From positions 938,864 through 1,002,863 of the forward strand of contig NC_049986.1 of NCBI RefSeq assembly GCF_000003815.2: a stretch of DNA of 64,000 nt. The letters run 5' to 3'. This document shows, piece after piece, positions 53,667 to 64,000 of the stretch. Both the position numbers and the translations under genes were made by a program. The DNA is from Branchiostoma floridae. Its lineage: Eukaryota; Chordata; Leptocardii; Amphioxiformes; Branchiostomatidae. Numbering within the stretch: position 1 is the stretch's first letter; the number at the start of each line of letters is the position of its first letter. Below the pieces are notes generated by a model. It ran no database searches. It saw nothing but the letters and a program-made list of their open reading frames with translations, and was not told where the DNA came from.

Positions 53667-56600
53667 CTACCAGTCATTACGAGCCAGTAGGGGAAGAACA
53701 CGTAGTACAAGTTTTTCTTTCGTTTCCGCCATCAGGTCATAGACGTCATCCAGGGTTATCGTGTTCACCGCCACCCCGTTGATTTCCAGAATCTCGTCAC
53801 CGAGCCCCAGCAGCCCAGCGAACAGCTTGTCGGGGTATCCGTCGCTCAAGCGCGACACAAAAACGCCTGGAGGGCAAAAATGTATGAAGTATTAAGCACA
53901 TTGTATGAATTTGAATGCCTTGAGGTGCCAGTTCATCATTCAATAAGTGTTTGTGGATATCAAACAAACAGGTTAGAACTAATAGAAGACTATTTCAATA
54001 CACACATCAACACTAATTTATTCCCTAATATCTATTGAGAGCTGCCTTTTGATATGGAAGCTAAAACAATGAAGACTAAAAACAACCAAGCCTAGGAGGG
54101 CAGAATTGATTCATGGTATACATTCTTTTTCTTCAGGATTCAGTGTTTTGAAGGAGCCACACATGTACAGCTGGAAAATGAATTGGCTACGTAGTCTACA
54201 CACTCTAAATGACATTTTGGCAGAACATATGATATGGTGTTTCTTGATCACTATGCGACCTTAGAGATTGGCCGATGTCTGTATACGGTCCTCTAGCCCT
54301 GTTTAGATAAGTACTAGGTAGATTTTCACATGAAAAATTGTTTCCATAACTCTGGTCACAAACCAACAGATGCTGGTAAAAAACATGACCCACTTTTGAC
54401 TGGTAACAATAGTTTCTAGTCCCAAACATGTAACAATATCCTAGAGTCAAGTCTCACCATGATTGTACTTCTCGTTGCCCCGGGCGATGTAGAACCCAAA
54501 CGGCCCGTGAGGAGGCTTGATGAGTTCAATGACCTGGGTGTTGTCAGGCATCATCTTCACCAGGCGACCAATCGTCCTGAAGTGCCCCGGGGAGGAGACT
54601 GAGCTTGTGTCCAGGTCCTGGTCACCCCTGGCACTGCTAGGCCTCTTGGGTGGGCTGGGAAATTTACTGAAAGGTCATGTAAAAAAACAAGCCATTTCAG
54701 TACAAAATTTTCTTACAAATAAGCTGACTTCATAACTCAGTGCACCAAACTTCACTTCACTTCTGTTTAGCCTCTGTAAAATTTGAATTCAGATATTGTA
54801 ACAGTGGGGTTCTAGCGCTGCCAAACTGACCACGCCAACAGCTCTTGAGCTTTTGGTGATGTGGTTAGCACGTTGGATTTGTGATCCGGCTGCCCGGGTT
54901 CGGCGCGGGTTCGAATCCCGGGAGTCGGGGTGTTGTTTCTTTCTGTTCTTACTCGCCCCTCTGAATTTCTACAATATAATAGGTAAAAGAACAAAGAATA
55001 TGTATCATCAAGATAGGAAGTATTACATGTATATAACTGCACAATGTTAATTTGGACAACTTGGCTGCCTGCAATGCCAGCAAAGCGAATTAATAAAATG
55101 CACAATGAAGCGTAGAAACAATTCAGCTCACAGAACAGTGCCACCCACAAGTTTCCTAAACCATGACTCTGAAACAACAATCAACTTTCTTTGCACTAAA
55201 AAGCCCCCTACCCTCCTAACCGTTACAGTGAAATGCTTTGACCTGTATTAACCCCTAACTCCTAACAAATATAGACCCAGTGTGCAATAAATACCTCAAA
55301 AAGTCAAGAGAGGTTGAGAACACAGGCAACAACACCTGGAGTTTGATACGTCCCATTGTTACAAAAATAGCCTAAATTACTATCCCAAGCAGCAGCATTC
55401 CTGCACAACTGTGCTACCAAAAGAATGTCCTACAAACAACATACAGTTCACCTTTCAGACAAAACACCTCAAACACAGCTTTTGATGTAAAGCATTGGCC
55501 ATACAAAGGCTTACAACTGTCAGCTGTCCAAGTATGTACAACGAACAATACATGCATTACGCCACTACAGCAAGTACTAGTGGTAATATTCAGCACGCTA
55601 AAACACCAACGAAATGTCCTTTCATTAACATAATATACAAAGACCTACTAGTACTAGTAGATTTTAATTGAATTGAACTTGCAGCAATTTTCATTTTCTA
55701 TCTTCTGTATTATATGTACTGCCAAAATGTGCACAGAATGGCTAGATACCACTGTAGTAGCCCATTCTGTGAACATTTCCACAATAACCAGTCAGTGTAG
55801 CAATAACTAATGGATGACGGAACACACAGTTTTCACAGCTGAGAACATTGTATACAATACACAACCAGATGGAACAAAGCTATTTCAAAGCTGTCAATCC
55901 CAAAGGTGTACCCACAGATTGAATTACCAGCACAAAGGCTTTGCAGGTAAATCAAAACAAATTGTGTCAGTAGCATTAAGAAAACCATGTCAATCATAAT
56001 AAAGAATACACCCTATACTATGGGATACTTGTCTAGATTTAAACGTTTAAAATGTGTATATTTGCGAGATTGTGTGGCATAATTGGCAGTGATTTGGGCT
56101 CAGGTCCAAAGTTCAAAACCTGCCATATCAGCGATGTTTTGCCCTTGAGAAAGGCACTTAACACGACTTTCCTTACCTCACTCAGTACAAGTGAAAAATC
56201 AGTACCAAGCTTCTGTTTGGGCCGTCCCCCAGATAGGACATTAAATGGAGGTCCAGTGTTAGGGGAGAGTCACACCTCGAGCACGTTTAAGAACCCACCG
56301 CACTTATGGAAAAGAGTAGGGGACCTTCCCGGTGTGACTGGATCAAACCTTACAGTCTGGTCTCCGGGTTGACATCTTGCAAAGGCGATAGTCACCTGTT
56401 ATGAAAATCCTTCCACAAATGTGGTAAAACTGAATAAACAAGACAAATCTTACCTTCCCGAAGAGACGCTGTCACTCTTGGCACTGCTGGGTCGGAGCCT
56501 TCTCCTGTCACTCGTTCTCGCTTTCGTGTCCCGGTGCAAGTCATCTTCCACCATGTACTGACGGGAACGGTCAATGTCCTTCTTTCGCCGGAAGCTCAGA

Positions 56601-59600
56601 TTGGTCAAGGAACGAAGCGACGGAGTCTTCTTCAACGACATTAGGGACGGAGTCTTTTTCAGTTTGGCCTCGGGCTCGGCCGGCGAGTTTGGACGGTCAA
56701 GAGCCTGCATGCTGACCGCTCGCCGCAGGGAGTGAAACTTCTTCTTGGAAGCCTTTCCAAAGGATTGCATTCTGTCGAACAGCGAGGATCGGGAAGAACG
56801 CAGATCTTCATCTGGGAATCCTGTCAGATCCCTAAAAAAGTAGAGAACAAAGTGAATCAAAAGCAGAAAAAACAATAGATATTAAAAAACAGGGCTCGAA
56901 ATACCACCTGCATATGCAGGTTTGTGCAGGTAAAATTGGAGCTGTGCAGTTATTTTTGGTGTCTACCTGCACCTAACCTGCACTGGTCCATATACTGGGT
57001 TTTACACATAAATGTCATATGATGTAGGTGTATGTGGATTCTTATTAGCTTCATTGACTGTTACCACCTATAAAGTATAGAAGAAAAAATAGCAAATGTA
57101 TTTTAGTATGATCCTTACTTCTTAAATTCAGAGTGGTGCAGGTAAAATTTGTCTGGTGCTGGTTATTTTCAGTGTTACCTGCAGGTATTCAGAAAAAAGT
57201 ATTTGGAGCCCTGCTATTAGTAAACACTGTACATTCACCACTTGAACTTACGGATTACAAAATTATGTGCATTGATTTGGGTCTGCTTTCCCACAGAAAG
57301 ATTTTATGCACTGTAAGGTTATGTTTTCATTATATGGATGACATCCGTGCCTGCATCAATTTTTTTCTAAAGAAAAAAAAGTTTTGAATTGTATTGTAAA
57401 ATGAGAAACTGCATGCCACAGATTGCAATCAGATATTGGAAAACGTACATGTTTTGTATGCTAACGTCATAGCTAGAATGTCACTGTCAATTCCACGGTC
57501 AAAGAAGAAGATGTGCAACTATAAAAATGAAAAATCTATTGTTTGGAGGATCCTAGAGGATGTGATCCGTATAATTAAATCATCATGGCCTAACATTTGT
57601 TTACCTTGTGTTCCCTCTCTTCTTCTCCTTAGGTTTAGCAATAGATTCTATCCCAACATCCACCTCTTCCACAACACAGGGGTTACTTGAGGACGATGAC
57701 CCTGCCGACTTTGCTGACTCAGGTCGTTCCGTCCCTCTCCTCTGCTTCCTTGTCTTATCGACAGTGGCATACTCTGGTTCTGATGTCTTCAAGGAATCTG
57801 GTGAGACCCCAACATAACTTGTTCTGAGCAGTTTGTCATCTTGTGCTCTCCCTTCTCTTAAACTTTGTAGTCCTGACGGTTGTCTTGAATTTCTACTATT
57901 TCTACCATTGTTAAGATCAACCGTTCTGTAAGCATCTTCAATACCAATGTTTGGAGGAGAAACTGAAGAACTTCTGTAAGTACCATTGACATCGGGGGAT
58001 TTCCTACGCGGGCGCGGGTCGGATTCTTGATGTCGCTCCATTCCTTTATTGTCTGGCCTTTGATTGGCTGGGCTTTGCTTTGAGGAGGGGTTATATCGGT
58101 CAGTTCTACTGGACTGTCTCGGGGCTCTCCCGTGTGACGACAGACTCCCGTTGGACATTGTGCTGTCAGATTGGCTTGACGAGTGCACCTGAACTTGAAC
58201 ATTTTGATGGCTGTGATTCCTTGGGGAAGGAGAATTCTGATATCTTTCAGGTGGAGAATTGTAACTTGTTGGAGACTGACTATTGTGTTTTCTTGGAGAC
58301 GGTGTATCCTGACGTTCTGAACCTTCGGGGCTACTACCGATGTACGTATCTGGCAATATGAAATTGTCTGTTTGAATGATCTCCTCATGGATCAACGCAC
58401 CGTTCCTTTCCGACCAGGGACTTGGCGAACGGTTGCCATGGGAACCGTTCCGTTTCCTGTTCCTCTTGTTTTCTCTATTCGTGACACGTACGTCCCCCTC
58501 CGTGGCCAGCGCACCCAAAGGTCCCTCCACAACTCCATTCTGAACATCTCCATCAGAACTCACTCCCACATCATCCATGAATCGTACGCGGGCTGTCTCG
58601 CCGTTCCGCTGGCTCTTACGGGAAGTCCTGTGGTTATTTCCAGGCGGATAGTTTTCACGGTCGCTGCCGTGACCAGATTTGCCAAGATGGCCGCTGTTCC
58701 CGTTTTGTAGAATACCATTCTTGGGACGAGCACCCTGTTGTAAGTAGCTATCAATGCCATGTGGACTGGAAAGAGCAAACACGAAACATGTCAATCAAAT
58801 ATTTTATCATAATAATGAGGGAAACTGAAGAATCACGGACAATACAGGTCATACTATGTAAACTATGTAAAGATGGTTCACTTTTTGTTTTGTTGAATAA
58901 GTTTTGAATTATGAAAAAATAAATGATAAGAGAAGTGAAGTCTAAAGCACATACCCAGGGATAAACAAGTCCACTAGCCCTATTGTCCCGGGCAAGTGAA
59001 AGTGATGGTCGGGCAAGTACATGTCCTATCCCACTTGCCCGACGGGCAAGTAAGATTTTTCAATGAGTGAGATTTTTTTTATACTTGCCACTTTTCAGTC
59101 AGGGCATCAAGCATTGGTCAACAAAGAAAAATAGAGCCAATAACAAGAATTCCATCGATGAAAGTAAAAATACATGTCATTTATTAAATTTTGGGCAAGT
59201 GGAAAGTTGGTTCGGGCAAGTAAATTTTCTATGTACTTGCCCGATAGGACAAGTGAATTTTAAAAAACTTGTCCAACCCTGCATACCTGTCTTTGGGACT
59301 GGTTACAACAGGACGGATTGAGTGGTCAGCTTTCAGTGGCGTTGCCTTTGACCGTGCTTGCTGTAGCAGCCGTAGTGCCTCTCTGTGATTGGCTGAGAGT
59401 GGACGCTCTCGAACCCTACGAGCAAACGTAAACAAGACGCTGGTTGTTTTCAAGATCAAGACAACACATTTCACAATTCATTACTGTCTGTAAGTTGTAG
59501 TAAACCAAATCACATGATTTTGTTATAACAACAGGGGCCAGTTCATTTCAGAAATTTACACATTATTCAACATTATTCAACTTTTTTTCAAAATTAAAGA

Positions 59601-62600
59601 TTCACACAAGTCTCTGACCTTGTCCCATGATCTTGCGAGACTAGGTCATTCCTTGATCATGATGTACTGAGCAGATCTCGAAAATATGGAGGTATGTGTT
59701 TTACATGTTTTCACGAGTCATTGATCAAAGAATATTCTATAATAGCACATGAGAGGTTAATAAAGATAAAAACACGCACCTCTGATTGCCTCTGTGCCTT
59801 GTGGACGGATCAGAATCATCTGGTGAGGACGCTGCAGTACTCCTCTGAACTGCTGGGCGGTGTGGACGGGAGATACCGGAGTCTGCATCGCTGTCTGCAG
59901 TGTGATAACCTACGATGGATACAAAAAGATAAACTGTGATGAAATAGTGGTTTTCTGGGGGGTCTCTAAGCTAGGGAATACGGGTGCAGTACTGGTGCTG
60001 CACAAGTGGAGTACAGGTGGTATACAGGTGCTGTATGTGTGCTGTACGGTTGCTATACAGCTGCTGTACAGGTGCTATACAGGTACTGTACCGTAGCCTG
60101 TACGGGCGCTGTACAGGTGCTATATGGTTCCTAAACTTTTAGCATGCACCATCTTACCCTTGGGGACAGATCCAACCATCATTATAAGTGGACATTTTAG
60201 ATTGACCACTGACCTTACCAGGGTACAGGTGGCATGTGCCCTTATCAAATATGACATTCCCAAAGGTATTTCACATTCATGTAGTTTGTATTCCAATAGT
60301 CGTACAAAGGCTCCTGACCTAAGATATAAGACACAGATATACAACTTACAAGTTCACATACATGTATCATCAAATCATGGCATATTGTCTTGTCACTACA
60401 GTAAAGAAGATGACTAGAAATTAACATGAGCAAAAACTCTAAGAATCAAGATATATGATAATACAGCCGCTTACAATATAGGGCATGAAATGTCTTCTAC
60501 CCTAGGTTCTTACCTAAATCCCCATAAGTACATTACTACATGCAGACAACAAAGGATTCTATGTGCTCTATACACACATATTATGCATATAATCCTCTGC
60601 CAAAGCATAACACATTCCCAGGGTTTAACTTTGTCAGATTTGACCCACCACGTAGCGTAAAACTCTTAGTAATACTCAGGCAACAGCAGAAACCACTAGG
60701 TTTGGTCTTCAGCCTCTTTCTTGTAGGCATCCTTTGCTAGAGCAGTCATATACAGCATTAGAAACCATCCAAATAATCCAGTATCCAATTGAAAGATGAA
60801 TATGAAATGGCCTTGACGTGAAAATCTGTCGCACAGCTCTAGTGTATGAGGTTCTACCATCCGGTGGGTAGGCGGTGACGGAAGTTGGTGTTCTCCAAAG
60901 CTGAGTTATTGTGTTTGGAATGTTGTGAAACAGAATCAATACTCCCCACCACTTGACGTGACAGCTGGTAAAACTGTGTGGAGGGTGCCGTTTTGTAGCC
61001 AATGGCAAACTTTCCAAACAAAGTGTAAGTTGGGTCCTACTGTTACATGTGCCAAATGTTTTAGAAACACTTGTTATTGTGTTTTTAGACAGTAGGTAAA
61101 AGTATTGCCTGACTTGGATGTATATATATATATGGATTGTGCAAAATATTTACATGGGCCAAATACATGTACAGTACATTACATTTACAAGACAAACTCT
61201 TAAATGTATGTATCATAGAACCTGAACAGTCAAAACATTCAAAGAAAGTCAAGTTTATCAATTTTCAACATCATAAGAATCATATCATAAACTATGACAT
61301 TGGACAGCGACATTCAAAGTGTACAAATACGACACCACTGCTTGAGTCATCAGCCATTTTGTCAGCCACTGCAGTTTTGATATTTACCAATGCTGGAACA
61401 ATTAAGAATTATAGTACTGTTGCAAATGTCAATCTCAATGGAGATTTTAGATTTAGAATATTTGCAGTTTTGTTGCCAAATTTCTACAAAACATTTAAGT
61501 CATGCTATTACTAGTAGGTACTGTGAGTTGAGAACATTTCAATGGTCCAGGAATATAAATGATTGTTTCCACAGATATGTATCTGATGCCCTCAGGAAGA
61601 CTAAATATAACTTAAGAGCTTCATTACATTGTTTCTAAGCAATGAGAGTATGTACACAATGTGCCCTGACATTAGTCTTTGATTAGATTATCATGCCACA
61701 AGCTTAACAAATATTGTCAATGGGGTCAGCAAATCACCTTCAATCTATAGCATATGGCTTCTTATTTAACAACAAACTTTCCTTACAGCAAACTGTTGTT
61801 GGATAAAACTCTGTATCCTATGTCACACTACAGATACAGTATTTAGGAATTTTAGGTGCATAAATATTGTGGTAAAATGGTATGTCCAAAGGCCAAAGGT
61901 TAACTTTAAGAAATAACACATTCACTGCTAGTGGTACTAAAATAGAACCTCTAAAAACAGTGCTATAAAGGCCTTCTGAAGAATATCTCATCATATAAAG
62001 ATACTCTGAGGTGTGCATACCTTGGGGGTTACTGATGCTGCTTTACCGGTAGATCTCTTTCAATTCACCACTTTTTTAATTTGGTGCTCTTAGCGTACCT
62101 GGCAAATTTATGAGAGCTAACATTCTACTAAATAATAAATGTATGTTAGAAAAGGGGTTTGAATGAGACCTACCTCTGTGATAATGGTACGGTTCCGACC
62201 CATTGGACAGTCCCTCTGACGACTGTTCAGTTGGACCTTGTCCTGACTGTAGAGAGACAGAGTCCATGTCTACTGCACTGTCATGGTGGGAGTCAGGACT
62301 CCTGGTCCGGGCTAGTCTTAGCTGCTGCAAGTCTGCCGCTGGCACCTGTGTCTGTGGCAAGTGATATCCTCTGGCTGGCAAGTCGCTGGAGCTTGCACTC
62401 TGTCTCACACCGTGGGAGGGTCTTTGGTTCGGACTCGGAGTCTGTCTTGGCGAGAGAGAATTTCCTGCAGTTCTCAATTCCGGAGTTGACGTTAGTTCCC
62501 TCCGTTCTGAAAAAGGGTCCGACTCAGATCTTCCTCTACTCGCCATCAGGTTCTCGCGACTTCTGGACAAGCACTTTGGAGGAAACGGTTGCCTGGACAG

Positions 62601-62972
62601 CAATTCCTGCATGTTCTGCTTGTTCTTTTCCAGTCGTTCCTTCAACGACATGCGGCTCTCGTCGCTCCCCCGACTGGAGTAGCTCTCCGCGACGCTGTGC
62701 CCACTGTCGGACCGAGCGAGCGATCCCGCTCTCCTCCTCCCCCTACTGTCTGTTTCAGTCCCATGATTCAACTCTGACCTTGGGGATGTGACCTCCGACC
62801 TTGGTGATACTGGACTTTCCCCTATTGATGATCTGTCATGCTTTTCAAACAGCGCTGGGTTCTTTTTTCTCAGGTCGTCATAAAATCTGGACAATAGTCT
62901 GGAGGGCTGGTGACCGGAGGGTGACGGGGGCTCCTCTCTGTGATTGGTGGAAATGCCACTCTGCTGCGTTTG
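53667..62972 (-). CDS. Long disordered protein with C-terminal PDZ domain, KIAA1614-like, 5' end outside window
   Basis: Seven exons join in phase to 1001 residues: 62174-62972, 59780-59909, 59287-59415, 57605-58765, 56454-56831, 54458-54666, 53667-53866. The first opens with an acceptor, so upstream exons lie beyond 64000. Most of the protein is Ser/Pro/Arg-rich and probably disordered (SPRSEVTSPRSELNHG, YNSPPERYQNSPSPRNHSHQ). A basic block (DRMQSFGKASKKKFHSLRRA, KKTPSLMSLKKTPSLRSL) precedes the last two exons, which encode a PDZ domain: ligand loop GPFGFYIARG, GVFVSRLSD, LLGLGDEILEINGVAVN and LVLRVLP before the stop. The length and the position beside STX6 and ACBD6 match human KIAA1614. 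I infer orthology from synteny and layout, not from an alignment. PDZ domains bind C-terminal peptides; its partner is unknown. Confidence 0.87.
54830..55080 (+). mobile_element. tRNA-derived SINE
   Basis: A tRNA-like head has an A-box-like GATGTGGTTAGCACG, a five-base-pair anticodon-like stem (TTGGA/TCCGG) and a B box GGTTCGAATCCCGG. There is no acceptor stem, and the sequence runs on into a non-tRNA tail. It is in a PDZ-gene intron. Confidence 0.65.
56060..56395 (+). mobile_element. tRNA-derived SINE with a conserved-type middle
   Basis: The head has degenerate Pol III boxes (TGGCATAATTGGCAGTG and AAGTTCAAAACCTG). The middle TGCCCTTGAGAAAGGCACTT resembles a domain shared by several animal SINEs. 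The 3' part GGAAAAGAGTAGGGG...GTGTGA recurs at 43830-43880 and 44240-44290. Confidence 0.7.
56890..57213. mobile_element. CAGGGCTCGAAATA-type hAT MITE
   Basis: Left end CAGGGCTCGAAATACCACCTGC; right end GTATTTGGAGCCCTG, roughly inverted. The interior repeats TGCAGGTAAAATT. No clean target duplication is left. Confidence 0.7.
57317..57590. mobile_element. Harbinger-type MITE, relative of 28720-29307
   Basis: TTATATGGATGACATCCGTG near the left and GGATGTGATCCGTATAATTA near the right, flanked by TAA at 57314-57316 and 57591-57593. It ends 12 bases from the donor of exon 57605-58765. Confidence 0.85.
58956..59281. mobile_element. CAGGG MITE, intact copy, inserted at a splice donor
   Basis: Ends CAGGGATAAACAAGTCC and CTTGTCCAACCCTG; CATACC flanks both sides (58950-58955 and 59282-59287). 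The right CATACC holds the complement of the donor G/GTATG of PDZ-gene exon 59287-59415. Confidence 0.92.
59910..62173. other. PDZ-gene intron, 2.3 kb
   Basis: Apart from the 11-bp minisatellite I recognise nothing. Several mid-length open frames (60124-60417, 61137-61514) have no domain and no splice support. Confidence 0.55.
59983..60128. repeat. 11-bp minisatellite (ACAGGTGCTGT units)
   Basis: About 12 imperfect units of ACAGGTGCTGT or ACAGGTGCTAT in a PDZ-gene intron; one unit is 12 bp. Confidence 0.85.
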
Positions 62973-64000
62973 CTGAAAAAATACAGTCGTTATTACAAGC
63001 TATCATGCTGAATGCAAGTTTCTATGTATCTATAGCTAACAGACTACAAATTGCAGTCAAAGACTTTTATTTCTAACACTGTCAAGATAGGTAAATTATC
63101 ATTATAAAGAAATTTAACGATTGAACAAAAGTTATATGCTATTCTTCTAGAGTCCAGGTTTCTAAACTACATTTGTAATAGGTGCAAAATATCATCTAGT
63201 TGTTGTACATTATAAAAATGGTTCATTTCTCAAAAATATATTTTTATGATTACCCGGTATTTCAATGATCCTTTGATTAAAGCAGAGCCCTGGTGACTTG
63301 TAATTATGTGTTGCAGAATGACTATACACATGACTACCTATGCATACACCACAGTAAGGACACAGGGTCAACCTAATACTTTACCCAAACAACTGCTCTT
63401 CTGTTACTCTACAAAAAAACGCAGTCAACTGAGCATAAATTTCACACCAATACCGTAGTCTCATGCTAATCAACAAATTTTCCAGACTCTAACAATCCTG
63501 AAAAGCTCTTAGAATCCGAAAAGAATTACTTTGATTCTGTTACAAAGCCTGAAAGACAGCGCACAGGAAGATTTGTAGACAGAAGTCGGTGCTGAGGTCA
63601 GCGAAGTTTGTATAGTCTAACTGTGACGCACATGGGTGGTAATCCTGGCACAATAGAGGGTAAAGTGCCATAGCATGTATGATCCTGTAGACTTGGGATT
63701 AGGGAGAATGTTTGGCCGTGTATTTGTCCAACTTTCTGTGGCAACTCGCAAATACAAAATCACAAAACCAGATTTAAGTAGTCTGTCTTAATTCCTTCAC
63801 CCTATTGGCTAGTCTATTCTAGGCTTTTTTGTTTGCTCGGCTCTACTTTCAAGGACACCAATAATAAATCATTACTGAACCTCCCCCTTATCAAACCCAC
63901 ATACAGGATTGCAAGCTCGAAATATCTGTACTTTGGACAGTGATGCAAGCTTTTTCATAGGCACACCCTGGCTCTCCTGCAGGCTACTGAAATCATTGAC
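62973..64000. other. Intron of the PDZ gene running off the window
   Basis: The exon 62174-62972 begins with an acceptor, so this stretch should be intron. I see no exon in it. Confidence 0.6.

Noticed and set aside
54853-54935. A functional tRNA gene (A- and B-box, anticodon-like loop TTTGTGA)
   Set aside because: No acceptor stem can be formed and the sequence continues into an unrelated tail, so it is a SINE head.
60124-61640. Several 80-125 codon plus-strand frames in the PDZ-gene intron
   Set aside because: No domain, no splice context, and composition follows the AT-rich background.
62159-62791. 210-codon plus-strand frame
   Set aside because: Antisense of the first visible PDZ-gene exon; the minus-strand reading joins in phase with six further exons.

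Overview
This window is animal nuclear DNA, most likely from a cephalochordate (amphioxus, Branchiostoma). Every recognisable gene is split into short exons with consensus splice sites. The proteins resemble chordate orthologues closely. The introns and spacers carry a dense load of small inverted-repeat elements, LINE tails and microsatellites, and there are four assembly gaps (runs of N at 2812-3425, 8169-8268, 25540-26496 and 37335-37438). I see no bacterial or viral gene and no operon. The species call is inference; the rest was read from exon translations and splice phases worked out by hand.

Layout. (1) 2408-13866, minus: a TRIM-NHL protein of 11 coding exons (RING, B-box, coiled coil, then an NHL beta-propeller, with no filamin domain). 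(2) 13867-19780: a spacer with LINE remnants and one coding-looking orphan exon. (3) 19781-22722, minus: ACBD6 (acyl-CoA-binding domain plus ankyrin repeats). Head-to-head with it at 23618-24152, plus, is a small unrecognised membrane-protein candidate. (4) 24235-31686: transposon nest, gap and gene-free DNA. (5) 31687-42659, minus: syntaxin 6 in nine exons, one of whose introns has the hallmarks of a minor-spliceosome (U12) intron. (6) 42902-49813, plus: OSGEP/Kae1, the catalytic subunit of KEOPS, sharing a 242-bp divergent promoter with syntaxin 6. (7) 49814-53666: a spacer of foldback elements. (8) 53667-62972 and continuing past the right edge, minus: a long low-complexity protein ending in a PDZ domain, probably the KIAA1614 orthologue.

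The genes do not form one pathway. Syntaxin 6 works in trans-Golgi/endosome fusion, OSGEP in tRNA t6A synthesis, ACBD6 in acyl-CoA handling, and the TRIM-NHL protein is a probable ubiquitin ligase. What links three of them is old chromosomal linkage: human 1q25.3 carries ACBD6, XPR1, KIAA1614 and STX6 in a row, and this window keeps ACBD6, STX6 and a KIAA1614-like gene together, with OSGEP between the last two.

The most interesting signals are: the U12-type intron of syntaxin 6, whose 3' end appears to be AA rather than AC or AG; an in-frame membrane-segment reading that retention of that intron would expose; a four-unit tandem array in the TRIM gene where units carry YY1-, CRE- and E-box/CLEAR-like motifs next to a splice donor; a MITE inserted at a splice donor whose target duplication copied the donor; and several transposon families whose insertion sites can be read to the base, including a paralogous empty site.
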